From NCBI GenBank assembly GCA_938004015.1, contig CALKWU010000061.1, positions 1-31,109 on the forward strand: DNA of 31,109 nt. The letters are read 5' to 3'. Position 1 is the first letter of the stretch. Each line of letters begins with the position of its first letter. Positions 21,656 through 30,004 of the stretch are shown here, piece by piece. The notes beneath the pieces were generated by a model. The model saw only the letters and a program-made list of their open reading frames with translations. It was not told where the DNA came from and did not search any database. Source of the stretch: an uncultured Oceanobacillus sp. (lineage in GTDB: Bacteria; Bacillota; Bacilli; Bacillales; Amphibacillaceae). A program made the position numbers and the translations under genes.

Positions 21656-22714
21656 ATGGAATCATATGGTTTGAATCCGGATCGTGGTTTGGAGTTTGGT
21701 TTATACACGTTAGGGGACCATATACCTAATCCCCATACTGGTCAACGGATTTCCGCACAACAACGGATCAAGGAAATCATTGAACTCGCTAAGCTCGCGG
21801 AACAAGCCGGATTGGATTTTTTCAGTGTCGGTGAAAGCCATCAAGCTTATTTTACGACACAAGCCCATTCCGTTGTGTTGTCGGCGATTGCCCAGGCGAC
21901 GGAAAAAATAAAAATCGGAAGCTCCTCCACGATTGTCAGCACTGCCGATCCGGTTCGGGTCTATGAAGATTTCGCAACCATCGATTTGATTTCGGATGGT
22001 CGTACGGAAATCATTGCTGGGAGGGCTTCCCGAATCGGTTTGTTTGAACTTCTCGGCTATGATGTGAAAGACTATGAAGAACTGTTTGAAGAGAAATTCG
22101 AACTGTTGTTGAAAATCAATGAGGAACCGCGTATCACCTGGGAAGGGCGATTCCGTGCCCCATTGAAAGATGCGGAGGTGCTACCGCGGCCTAAAAAGGG
22201 GAAACTGCCGATTTGGCGAGCTGTAGGTGGTCCTCCGGGAAGTGCGATTCGGGCAGGAATGCAAGGTGTGCCGATGTTTTTGGCGACTCTTGGCGGTCCG
22301 GCAACGAGTTTTAAATATTCCATTGATGTTTATCGGGAAACGTTACGGGAACAAGGGTATGATCCGAAACAATTCCCGGTTGCGACAGCGGGCTTTTTCT
22401 ATGCAGCGGAAACGACGCAAGAAGCCCAAAGGACATATTACCCTTACATCAATGAAGGCATGAAGCTGACGAATGGCCGTGGTTATCCGAAACAGCATTT
22501 CGCCCAAGGAGCCGATCCTCGGGATGTGATGAATATCGGAAGTCCCGATCTCATCATCGAAAAAATATTATACCAACATGAATTATTCGGACATCAACGT
22601 TATATCGCGCAAATGGATTTCGGCGGCATGCCTTTTGAAAATTTAATGAAAAACGTGGAAATCATCGGTGAAAAAATCTTGCCGGCAATCCGTAAATATA
22701 CACGCAAAAAGTGA
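21656..22714 (+). CDS. LLM-class flavin-dependent oxidoreductase (monooxygenase component)
   Basis: 352 residues with the luciferase-like TIM-barrel. Typical segments are FGLYTLGDH at beta-1, DFFSVGESHQAYFTT, KIKIGSSSTIVSTADPVRVYEDFATIDLIS (in two parts) and GRTEIIAGRAS. ATG at 21656 follows AAAGGTGG with 7 nt; the upstream ATG at 21623 has no good site. These enzymes use FMNH2 and O2 to oxidise small molecules (sulfonates, aldehydes, long-chain compounds); the substrate is unknown. The FMN reductase gene follows 13 nt later, so the two form a two-component system. A sigma-A promoter is at 21552. Confidence 0.85.
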   Translation: MESYGLNPDRGLEFGLYTLGDHIPNPHTGQRISAQQRIKEIIELAKLAEQAGLDFFSVGESHQAYFTTQAHSVVLSAIAQATEKIKIGSSSTIVSTADPVRVYEDFATIDLISDGRTEIIAGRASRIGLFELLGYDVKDYEELFEEKFELLLKINEEPRITWEGRFRAPLKDAEVLPRPKKGKLPIWRAVGGPPGSAIRAGMQGVPMFLATLGGPATSFKYSIDVYRETLREQGYDPKQFPVATAGFFYAAETTQEAQRTYYPYINEGMKLTNGRGYPKQHFAQGADPRDVMNIGSPDLIIEKILYQHELFGHQRYIAQMDFGGMPFENLMKNVEIIGEKILPAIRKYTRKK

Positions 22715-22727
22715 GGAGTGGACAAGG

Positions 22728-23294
22728 ATGAAAGTTGTGTTATTGCAAAGTTCCATCGTCGGGTCCAAAACGCGGACCGCATTGGAGTATGTCGAATCGG
22801 TGTTCAAAGACAAACATCCCCAAATAGTGGTTGAGATGCTCGACTTGGCGGATTATGATCTCCCGTTCAGTGATGGACGGAATTATTTGGAATATACCGG
22901 CGATGCGGGCTATGTGACCAAAACATTGATGGAAGCCGATGCGCTCATCATTGGCACACCGGTTTTCCAAGCTTCCATACCGGCTACTTTGAAAAACATA
23001 TTCGACTTGTTGCCAGAGGAAGCTTTTCTCGATAAAGTCGTCGGCATCATCGTCACTGCCGGGTCTTCGAAGCATTATCTCATCGCTGAAACCCAATTGA
23101 AACCGATCATTTCATATATGAAAGGGCAACTGATCCAATCTTATGTGTTCATTGAGGAGAAGGATTTCTATCGGAAAGAAATCATCAATGACGATGTTTT
23201 ATTCCGGATGGATCGTTTAGTGGAGGATGTGCTGTCTATGGCGAAAGCTTTGGAAGACATCCGTTTGGCGAAAGAAGCGGAATACGGTTTTTGA
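22728..23294 (+). CDS. NADPH-dependent FMN reductase (SsuE-like)
   Basis: 188 residues with a flavodoxin-like fold. LLQSSIVGSKTRTALEYV is the FMN-phosphate loop, ADALIIGTPVFQASIPATLK the flavin ring-binding segment and GIIVTAGSSKHYLI the third loop. It supplies reduced FMN to the LLM oxidoreductase encoded upstream. ATG at 22728 follows GAGGAG, placed in the end of the preceding gene; a longer frame from 22668 overlaps that gene without need. A terminator follows at 23305. Confidence 0.85.
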   Translation: MKVVLLQSSIVGSKTRTALEYVESVFKDKHPQIVVEMLDLADYDLPFSDGRNYLEYTGDAGYVTKTLMEADALIIGTPVFQASIPATLKNIFDLLPEEAFLDKVVGIIVTAGSSKHYLIAETQLKPIISYMKGQLIQSYVFIEEKDFYRKEIINDDVLFRMDRLVEDVLSMAKALEDIRLAKEAEYGF

Positions 23295-23304
23295 TGTGGA
23301 CTGA

Positions 23305-23343
23305 ACCAGTTGGATGTTTGCACATGTCAACTGGTCTTTTTTT
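23305..23343 (+). terminator. Terminator of the monooxygenase pair
   Basis: ACCAGTTG (23305-23312) pairs with CAACTGGT (23328-23335), followed by C and seven T residues. Confidence 0.88.
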
Positions 23344-23414
23344 ATGCCGGATAAATTAGTTGCATTGGGACTGTCATTTATATTAAACTTTAACCATTAC
23401 AGAAAAAACATTTA

Positions 23415-23430
23415 TGTGAAAAAAATCACT
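23415..23430 (+). promoter_or_regulatory. FNR/CRP-type binding site upstream of mvaS
   Basis: TGTGA-AAAAAA-TCACT is an exact match to the B. subtilis Fnr consensus TGTGA-N6-TCACT. It lies 39 nt before the mvaS start, between a weak -35 and TATCAT (23434-23439). This position would favour repression rather than activation. Confidence 0.5.
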
Positions 23431-23468
23431 ATTTATCATGAGAAATAAAAAGGAAAGAGGAATGACAA

Positions 23469-24641
23469 TTGAAGATAGGAATTGACAAAATCGGTTTTTA
23501 CACACCGCATTATTATGTGGATATGATTAAATTAGCGGAAGCAAGAGGAGACGATCCCGACAAATATACAATCGGAATCGGTCAGGATGAAATGGCTCTT
23601 GCGCCGATTACGCAAGATGCAGTCACACTTGCTGCTAATGCGGCCCTGAATATTTTAGATGAAGAAGACCGGGAAAAAATCGATCTTGTTTTGTTTGCGA
23701 CCGAAACAGGCGTCGACCATTCGAAATCCGGTGCGGTTTTCATCCATCAACTGTTAGGTTTGAATCCGCGAGCTCGTTCAGTGGAATTGAAACAGGCTTG
23801 TTACAGTGCGACAGCAGGTATTCAAATGGCAAAAGGACATATCGCTTTGAATCCGGATCGGAAAGCATTGGTTTTAGGTGCGGACATTGCGAGATACGGT
23901 TTGGCGACTCCTGGGGAAGTGACGCAAGGGGCAGGCGGTGTGGCGATGGTCATCAGCAAAGATCCGAAGCTGATCGCTCTCGATAATGACAGTACATACT
24001 TCACCGATGACATCATGGATTTCTGGCGTCCGATTTACTCCGAAGAAGCTTATGTGGACGGCAAATTTTCCAACGAACAATACATCCGCTTTTTCAACAC
24101 CGTTTGGGAAAATTATAAAGAAGAAACAGGAAGAAGTTTGGCTGATTTTGCCGCACTTTGCTTCCATATCCCGTACACGAAAATGGGGCTGAAAGCATTA
24201 AGGACAGTACTTGATGAAGGAACGGAAGCCGACCAAGAACGCTTGAAAGCAAATTACCAAGCAAGCACTTTATATAGCCGGAAAGTCGGCAATATTTATA
24301 CCGGTTCTTTGTATTTAGGCTTGGTTTCTTTATTGGAAAAGAGTGAATTGTTGGCTGATGGTGGGCGCATCGGTTTGTTCAGCTACGGTTCAGGAGCTGT
24401 CGGCGAATTTTTCACTGGGATTTTGCAACCGGACTATAGACAATATTTGAATACGGAGCTGCATGAAGAGTTGTTCCGTTCCCGCAAAGAAGTGAGTGTG
24501 GAAGAATACGAAAAAATCTTTGAACATACACTTCCTGCAGACGGGGCATCCATCGAATTGGACGGAAAGGATGATCCGGCACCGATTTATTTAGCCGGAA
24601 TCAAGGACCATAAGCGGATTTATGTAAATAGAAAGAAATGA
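23469..24641 (+). CDS. mvaS: Hydroxymethylglutaryl-CoA synthase
   Basis: 390 residues, the usual length of bacterial HMG-CoA synthases. It condenses acetyl-CoA with acetoacetyl-CoA to HMG-CoA, the first committed part of the mevalonate route to isoprenoids. The catalytic residues are all present and at the canonical numbers: Glu79 (FATETGVDHSKS), Cys111 (LKQACYSAT) and His233 (FHIPYTK). TTG at 23469 follows AGGAAAGAGG; an ATG at 23462 is in another frame. It stands alone, with a terminator on either side and no other mevalonate gene in the window. B. subtilis itself uses the MEP pathway. Confidence 0.93.
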   Translation: MKIGIDKIGFYTPHYYVDMIKLAEARGDDPDKYTIGIGQDEMALAPITQDAVTLAANAALNILDEEDREKIDLVLFATETGVDHSKSGAVFIHQLLGLNPRARSVELKQACYSATAGIQMAKGHIALNPDRKALVLGADIARYGLATPGEVTQGAGGVAMVISKDPKLIALDNDSTYFTDDIMDFWRPIYSEEAYVDGKFSNEQYIRFFNTVWENYKEETGRSLADFAALCFHIPYTKMGLKALRTVLDEGTEADQERLKANYQASTLYSRKVGNIYTGSLYLGLVSLLEKSELLADGGRIGLFSYGSGAVGEFFTGILQPDYRQYLNTELHEELFRSRKEVSVEEYEKIFEHTLPADGASIELDGKDDPAPIYLAGIKDHKRIYVNRKK

Positions 24642-24654
24642 ATTCCAAAAAAAT

Positions 24655-24693
24655 AGCTGGCGAGACTGCAAGTGCAGGTTTCACCAGCTTTTT
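24655..24693 (+). terminator. mvaS terminator
   Basis: AGCTGG...CCAGCT arms (24655-24660 and 24683-24688) with additional inner pairs are followed by five T residues. The 180 nt to the next gene hold nothing else I recognise. Confidence 0.85.
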
Positions 24694-24874
24694 CAATACA
24701 AAAATATGATAAGCAAAATATTTTACAAACATATCATCATTTTTCAGGTTTACAAAAATGATAATGCAATCCTGATATTAGCAATCTGATACGCTTAGTG
24801 GTTACAAGCCACCAAAGGAAATCATTCGAAAATGCTCTGTGGAATTTAATGAACTGATCTGTCTTCAATAAGCT

Positions 24875-25168
24875 TCACTGCTTGACGAAATGATAACTCA
24901 CTTCGTCGAGTTTTTCATCGTACTCCACTTTAAAGTCATATCCGCTGAAAAACCATTCATCACTTTTTTCAATGAAATAAGTGATACCGTCAATCGTTTC
25001 GGCAACGAGGGGGTCATCTGGTTGGGCGACGTTGATGGCGACGGAGAAGTTGTCATGCACTTCCGTTTTTCCGTACACTTTACCGAAAAAACGGACACCG
25101 TCACCTTTTTCTAATCCCATTTCATCTATATACCATTGATGTGCTTGATCTGATACTGTTATTTTCAT
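24875..25168 (-). CDS. HesB/IscA-fold protein of the YneR type
   Basis: 97 residues, close in length and pattern to B. subtilis YneR (95 aa): an N-terminal SDQAHQWYIDEMGLEKGDGVRFF (residues 5-27, in two parts) and a C-terminal DEWFFSGYDFKVEYDEKLDE. The family belongs to the HesB/IscA fold of iron-sulfur scaffold proteins. This member has no cysteine at all, so it cannot be a canonical cluster scaffold. Its role is unknown. The start ATG is 28 nt from the nearest good ribosome site, with a hairpin between them (see 25176-25205). Confidence 0.75.
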   Translation of the reverse strand: MKITVSDQAHQWYIDEMGLEKGDGVRFFGKVYGKTEVHDNFSVAINVAQPDDPLVAETIDGITYFIEKSDEWFFSGYDFKVEYDEKLDEVSYHFVKQ

Positions 25169-25175
25169 GTTGTCT

Positions 25176-25205
25176 GCAGATAAAAATCTGCTTGCCTCCT
25201 CTCAA
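25176..25205 (-). promoter_or_regulatory. Ribosome site separated from its start codon by a hairpin
   Basis: On the minus strand GAGAGGAGG (25197-25205) is followed by CAA, a perfect hairpin GCAGAT-TTTT-ATCTGC (25176-25191), AGACAAC and then ATG at 25168. The linear gap of 28 nt is too long, but folding the hairpin shortens it to about 12 nt. Confidence 0.55.
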
Positions 25206-25308
25206 ACTTTACCGTGTTGTTATTAGTTTAACATATTCCCGATTGTTTATAAAAATATCACGTTCCATGTTAGGATGGAGATAGATTTCGAATGACGAGG
25301 TGGACGAG

Positions 25309-25782
25309 ATGAACAGCTGGCTTTATGTCAATATCCTTTTGTTTCTATATGTCATCGTGACCATCGGAAGTCAATATACAGATACGCCACCCCACATCAT
25401 CTTCGGAGTATCCGGGCTTTTTTTCATTCTTTTCAATTGGACGAGGCATGCATTTTTTTCAACGATACGGAAGACAACGGACCGAAAGAAAAAAATCCGG
25501 CTCGCTACGATATCGAAACGGGTGTATCCGTTCCATCGCTGGAGCGGTTCATTGGCCTTGCTCCTTATTGTGTTACATGCAATGTTCATCCTCGAACGGT
25601 ATGGAATCATATGGGACAGTTTCAAAATGATCAGCGGCATGGTGGCGATTATATTTTTATTCCTTATGGTGCTTACCGGCTGGCTCCGTCTTTATTTTCC
25701 GAGTGTGAAAAAGCGCAAGGCACATATTCTGTTCGGATTTTTATTGGTGTTTTCCGTCATTTTCCATACCGTGTTTTTTTGA
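25309..25782 (+). CDS. Membrane protein with a bis-haem b (ferric-reductase-like) pattern
   Basis: 157 residues with five predicted membrane helices (about 5-22, 29-45, 78-95, 108-125, 138-156). His76 and His90 bracket helix 3, and His139 and His153 bracket helix 5. Both pairs have the spacing H-x13-H, which is the haem b ligation pattern of ferric reductase/NOX and cytochrome b561-like proteins. The protein thus probably carries two stacked haems and moves electrons across the membrane. It precedes the formate-dehydrogenase-like gene by 130 nt and could be its quinone-linked partner; that is an inference. ATG at 25309 follows GAGGTG (GTG at 25300 is a longer alternative). Confidence 0.6.
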   Translation: MNSWLYVNILLFLYVIVTIGSQYTDTPPHIIFGVSGLFFILFNWTRHAFFSTIRKTTDRKKKIRLATISKRVYPFHRWSGSLALLLIVLHAMFILERYGIIWDSFKMISGMVAIIFLFLMVLTGWLRLYFPSVKKRKAHILFGFLLVFSVIFHTVFF

Positions 25783-25797
25783 TAAGGCACTTAGGTT

Positions 25798-25834
25798 TGT
25801 AACCGTTTACACGTAAGCTGTATTGTTATAAAAT
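25798..25834 (+). promoter_or_regulatory. CcpA (cre) site overlapping the promoter of the FDH-like operon
   Basis: TGTAACCGTTTACA (25798-25811) matches the cre consensus TGWNANCGNTNWCA at every position. Its last six bases TTTACA (25806-25811) form a -35 box, followed after 17 nt by TAAAAT (25829-25834). CcpA bound here would block RNA polymerase, so the operon is predicted to be glucose-repressed. Confidence 0.75.
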
Positions 25835-25912
25835 AGAGAAAAGTCATAAATAAACAATAGGCATGTTTTGTCAAAGTGGATCAACGTATATATTGAAAGG
25901 GGAGGGGTTGAA

Positions 25913-28264
25913 ATGGGTAAGACGAAACATACCGGACCGATTAAATTACCGAAACGGCCGGATCCGAGTTTATGGGTGAGCAAAGTGCCTTTTGGCCTTG
26001 GAAAAGTGAAGCCGCACCATATACGGGATACATTGAAAGTCGTCTGGGAGAACAAAGATAACCTTCCTTACGCTACGAGAATTTTGACCCAGGGTGTATG
26101 TGATGGATGTGCCCTCGGAGTTTCGGGATTGCAAGATCAGACGCTGAAAGGACCGCATCTTTGTACGACAAGACTGAATGTTTTACGTTTGAATACGATG
26201 CCTGCCATGAAAGAAGAAATGGTGCACGCAGATATTGAAGAGTTGCGGAAATTATCGAGCACGGAATTGAGGCAGCTCGGCCGTATTCCTTATCCGCTCA
26301 TCCGGGAACCTGGTGAATCCCGTTTCCGGCGAATTTCTTGGGAGGAAGCTTTAGACCGGATCGCCGACAAAATGCGTTCCCTTGATCCGAAACAGTTCGC
26401 TTTTTATACGACATCACGGGGAATCACCAATGAAGTGTATTATACGCTAGGCAAAGTGGCGCGGTTTCTTGGAACGAACAACGTTGACAATGCATCGCGG
26501 ATTTGCCATTCTCCATCCAAAACGGCACTGGATCGTTCACTCGGGGTTGGTGCTTCGACTTGCAATTACAAAGATTGGATCGGCACCGATGTCCTTCTGT
26601 TCTGGGGTTCAGTTGCCGCCAACAACCAACCGGTTTCCACGAAGTATATGTATGCTGCAAAACGGAAAGGGACAAAAATCATCATCATTAATCCTTACCA
26701 TGAACCGGCCATGGATAACTATTGGGTTCCTTCCATTCCGGAATCCGCTTTATTCGGAACAAAAATGGCGGATGACTTCTACCAAGTGAATATCGGCGGG
26801 GATATCGCCTTTATGCATGGAATTATGAAGCACTGGTTCGAAATGGAAGAAAGAGAACCGGGATCTGCGCTGAATCATGAATTCATCGAAGAACATGTCA
26901 ATGGTTTCGATGAACTGAGAGAAAAAGTGATGGCTTATGATTGGGAGACGTTGGAGAAATCTTCAGGCATTTCCAAGGAAAGAATGCTGGAATTAGCAGA
27001 ACTTCTCGCCAAATCCAAATCCGCCGTTTTCGTATGGTCCATGGGACTCACGCAACATCGCTTCGGAACCGACAACGTTTCGCAAATCGTGAATTTAGCA
27101 TTGTTACGTGGATTTTTGGGACGTGAACATTGCGGCTTGATGCCGATTCGAGGACATTCCGGTGTTCAAGGATCCGGCGAAATGGGAGCTGACCCGTTTG
27201 TACTTCCGGGTGGAGGGATGGATAAGGAAAACAGGGAACGGATTGAAAAGATTTGGGGCTTCCCGATTCCGAAATGGCAAGGAGATATCGTCGGTGTTTC
27301 ATTGGAAAATGCCCTGTTGCCGGAAGACCATGAACGGAAATTGAAGCTTTATTATTTGTCCGGAGGAAACTTCCTCGAAACGATGCCGAATCCTGATTTT
27401 GTCCGGCGTTGCTTGGAAAACGTCGATATCCGTGTGCATCAAGACATCATTTTCAACACGTCCACTTTAGTGGATGCGAAAGAAGCGGTCATCGTCCTGC
27501 CGGCTCAGACACGTTACGAGCAAAAAGGTGGAGGGACATCGACTTCGACGGAACGGATGGTTTACTTCTCACCGGAAATCAAAGGGCCGCGTATTGAAGA
27601 AGCACGCTGCGAATGGGAAATATACGTCGATTTGGCGAAACGGGTGAAACCGGAGGAAAGTGATAAAATCAATTTCACTTCCGCTGCGGAAATCAGGGAG
27701 GAAATTGCAATCGCCAATCCGAATTACGATGGCATCCAGCATTTGAAAGAGAGGGGCGACGTCTTCCAATGGGGTGGAGCGTGGCTCTGTGAAGGTGGAA
27801 TTTGTCCGACACCGGATGGCAGAGGCAATTTGATCCTGGTGGAAATCCCAGAGTTGCGGAAACCGGAAGGCCATTTCTATGTGACGACGAGACGAGGAAA
27901 ACAGTTCAACTCGATGATTTATGATGAGCGGGACCCATTCAATGCAGCGGAACGGGATGACGTATTGATGAACGAGGAAGATGCCCGTGAGCTCGGAATT
28001 GAAGAAGGGGATCCGATCGTCGTTTATAATCAGTACGGAATGTACCGTGGTCAAGCGAAATTCGTCAACATCAAATCAGGGAATATTGAACTTCACTGGC
28101 CGGAAGGAAATGTCGTCATCCCTCAAGGAGTTTATGAAGATCATGCCGGAATACCGGAATACAATACGGCGGTCATCGTCGAAAAAGCTGACACTTTCTA
28201 TGCACAGAAGGATACGAAATACGCAGAAAAGCGCATCGAAGAACTGGAAATGGAACCGAGCTAG
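25913..28264 (+). CDS. FdhF/YdeP-family molybdopterin oxidoreductase (formate dehydrogenase-like alpha subunit)
   Basis: 783 residues. It belongs to the bis-MGD oxidoreductases, FdhF/YdeP branch. Near the N-terminus VCDGCALG (Cys63, Cys66) and HLC (Cys84) give only three cysteines for an iron-sulfur cluster. The molybdenum-site segment reads NASRICHSPS (Cys198), where other formate dehydrogenases have Cys or Sec. GHSGVQGSGEMG and the C-terminal molydopterin-dinucleotide-binding domain (about 660-783) follow. It lacks the extra ferredoxin domains of B. subtilis YjgC. ATG at 25913 follows GGGGAGGGG. The operon continues with fdhD and Mo-cofactor genes, supporting a formate or similar two-electron substrate, though YdeP-type substrates are unsettled. 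Confidence 0.87.
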   Translation: MGKTKHTGPIKLPKRPDPSLWVSKVPFGLGKVKPHHIRDTLKVVWENKDNLPYATRILTQGVCDGCALGVSGLQDQTLKGPHLCTTRLNVLRLNTMPAMKEEMVHADIEELRKLSSTELRQLGRIPYPLIREPGESRFRRISWEEALDRIADKMRSLDPKQFAFYTTSRGITNEVYYTLGKVARFLGTNNVDNASRICHSPSKTALDRSLGVGASTCNYKDWIGTDVLLFWGSVAANNQPVSTKYMYAAKRKGTKIIIINPYHEPAMDNYWVPSIPESALFGTKMADDFYQVNIGGDIAFMHGIMKHWFEMEEREPGSALNHEFIEEHVNGFDELREKVMAYDWETLEKSSGISKERMLELAELLAKSKSAVFVWSMGLTQHRFGTDNVSQIVNLALLRGFLGREHCGLMPIRGHSGVQGSGEMGADPFVLPGGGMDKENRERIEKIWGFPIPKWQGDIVGVSLENALLPEDHERKLKLYYLSGGNFLETMPNPDFVRRCLENVDIRVHQDIIFNTSTLVDAKEAVIVLPAQTRYEQKGGGTSTSTERMVYFSPEIKGPRIEEARCEWEIYVDLAKRVKPEESDKINFTSAAEIREEIAIANPNYDGIQHLKERGDVFQWGGAWLCEGGICPTPDGRGNLILVEIPELRKPEGHFYVTTRRGKQFNSMIYDERDPFNAAERDDVLMNEEDARELGIEEGDPIVVYNQYGMYRGQAKFVNIKSGNIELHWPEGNVVIPQGVYEDHAGIPEYNTAVIVEKADTFYAQKDTKYAEKRIEELEMEPS

Positions 28265-28275
28265 GAGGTGATTTC

Positions 28276-29088
28276 ATGACGAAAATTGAAGAAGCTGGGT
28301 GGAAGACGATTAAAATAAATGGAGATGCACAGGAAACGGTCCCGGAAGTGATTGCCATCGAATTCCCGCTTACCGTCATGGTGGACGGGAAAGAATTTGC
28401 GACCATTGTCTGCTCCCCGAACGGTTTGGAAGATCTAACGATCGGCTTTCTCGCTTCCGAGGGGGTCATACGTACCGCTGACGAAATCAAAAGCATCCAA
28501 GTCGATACGTATGGCGGGTTTTCTCATGTTGCGCTCCACCGTCCCCTCGATCCAAGCCAGTTTGACCATTCCAGCAGATTCATCGGTTCCTGTTGTGGGA
28601 AGAGCAGGCAGTTTTATTTGAAGAGCGATGCCCGCACTGCAAAAACGATCACGACAAAACTGGATATTACGGTGGAAGAATGTATCAAGCTGATGAATTG
28701 CTTGATGGACAGTTCACCGGAATTCCAACGTACCGGCGGCGTCCATAATGCGGCATTGGCAACGCCTGGCGAATTGCTTTTCACGAGAACGGATATCGGA
28801 AGGCATAATGCCCTGGATAAAATTTTCGGTGCGATGTTACAGGAGAAAATCCCGGCTAAAGGGAAACTCGTCGTCTTCAGCGGCAGGGTTTCTTCTGAAG
28901 TCTTGTTGAAAATATCGAAAATGGGGATCGGTTTGATCATCTCCAAATCGGCTGTTACGGACTTGGCTGTGAAATTGGCTGAAGATCTTGGAATAACCGT
29001 CATCGGTTTTGCGCGGAAAGATCGGATGAACATCTATACCCATCCGGAAAGGGTCGTTGATCTTTTGCCTGAATTGCAGACCGAATAG
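28276..29088 (+). CDS. fdhD: Formate dehydrogenase accessory sulfurtransferase FdhD
   Basis: 270 residues. FdhD takes sulfur from a cysteine desulfurase and passes it to the molybdenum of formate dehydrogenase. Conserved parts are IAIEFPLTVMVDGKEFATIV (25-44-ish), LEDLTIGFLASEGVI, GGVHNAALA and FTRTDIGRHNALDKI. The reactive cysteines are in GSCCGKSR (Cys106, Cys107), adjacent rather than the CxxC seen in E. coli FdhD. Its ribosome site AGGAGGTGAT overlaps the stop codon of the upstream oxidoreductase. Confidence 0.93.
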   Translation: MTKIEEAGWKTIKINGDAQETVPEVIAIEFPLTVMVDGKEFATIVCSPNGLEDLTIGFLASEGVIRTADEIKSIQVDTYGGFSHVALHRPLDPSQFDHSSRFIGSCCGKSRQFYLKSDARTAKTITTKLDITVEECIKLMNCLMDSSPEFQRTGGVHNAALATPGELLFTRTDIGRHNALDKIFGAMLQEKIPAKGKLVVFSGRVSSEVLLKISKMGIGLIISKSAVTDLAVKLAEDLGITVIGFARKDRMNIYTHPERVVDLLPELQTE

Positions 29089-29144
29089 AATCATGCTACG
29101 ATTTTTAAATAAAGGCAGCATGAAAGTTGAGGGGAGGAATTTTC

Positions 29145-29378
29145 ATGGTTAGAGTCTTGTTGTTTGCCGAATTACAGGAGCGCATTGGGAAAACGAGCTT
29201 GGAAATCCCGTTGGAGAAAGCGGATGTTCGCCAATTGAAAGAGAAACTGGAATCGGATTATCCGCAGTTGCGTCTAAAAGGAGTGATGACTGCGGTGAAT
29301 GAAGAGTATGCCAAAGACGATGATATCGTCACCGCCGGAGATACGGTCGCCCTCATCCCTCCTGTGAGCGGCGGTTGA
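29145..29378 (+). CDS. moaD: Molybdopterin synthase small subunit MoaD
   Basis: 77 residues, ubiquitin-like, ending in the invariant Gly-Gly (PPVSGG) that is thiocarboxylated to deliver sulfur to precursor Z. ATG at 29145 follows GAGGGGAGG. No moaE is seen in this window. The stop codon overlaps the beginning of the next frame's leader. Confidence 0.9.
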   Translation: MVRVLLFAELQERIGKTSLEIPLEKADVRQLKEKLESDYPQLRLKGVMTAVNEEYAKDDDIVTAGDTVALIPPVSGG

Positions 29379-29401
29379 TTGAAAATAAGGGAGTATCCAA
29401 A

Positions 29402-30004
29402 ATGGACGGTAAAATAGTCGGTGTCCTTCTTGCCGGAGGAATGTCAAGGAGATTCGGAAGCGCCAAATCTTTTGCCGAAAAAGATGGAAAACCGTTCTAT
29501 CATTGGTCGATCGAGGCACTGCGTCCAATGGCGGATGCCTTGATTGTCATAACGAATGACGATTTGAAAGAAAAATTCAACGATGAAGTGGATATGGATG
29601 TTTTTACTGATGTGGAAAACTACTCAGGAAAAGGTCCATTAGCCGGAATTTACACGGCGATGGTTCATAGGGAAGCTTCCTGGTATGCGATCATACCGAC
29701 AGATGTCCCTTTTATGGAAAGTAAAGTTTTCGAACGATTATGGGTTGAAAGGAAAGAAGGAGTGCAGGTGGTTATTCCGGTCGTAAACGGAAAGTTTCAA
29801 CCGCTCATCGGATTATATCATCACACGTTGAAACCGACGATACGTGAATTGTTGGAAGATGATCGTTTAATGATGCGGGCACTTCTTGATAAGGTGGAAA
29901 CGCAATATGTTCCATTTGTTGAGGATACGCCATTCATCAACATCAACGAACGGAATGATTACGACGTCCATATCCGTGATGGATTGAGGGATAACGATGC
30001 ATGA
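29402..30004 (+). CDS. mobA: Molybdenum cofactor guanylyltransferase MobA
   Basis: 200 residues. It attaches GMP from GTP to molybdopterin, forming the MGD cofactor needed by the oxidoreductase encoded upstream. The nucleotide-binding motif is LLAGGMSRRFGSAK, with the metal-binding aspartate in IIPTDVPF and the GKGPLAGIYTAM segment. ATG at 29402 follows AAGGGAG. Its last bases overlap the start of moaB. Confidence 0.92.
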   Translation: MDGKIVGVLLAGGMSRRFGSAKSFAEKDGKPFYHWSIEALRPMADALIVITNDDLKEKFNDEVDMDVFTDVENYSGKGPLAGIYTAMVHREASWYAIIPTDVPFMESKVFERLWVERKEGVQVVIPVVNGKFQPLIGLYHHTLKPTIRELLEDDRLMMRALLDKVETQYVPFVEDTPFININERNDYDVHIRDGLRDNDA

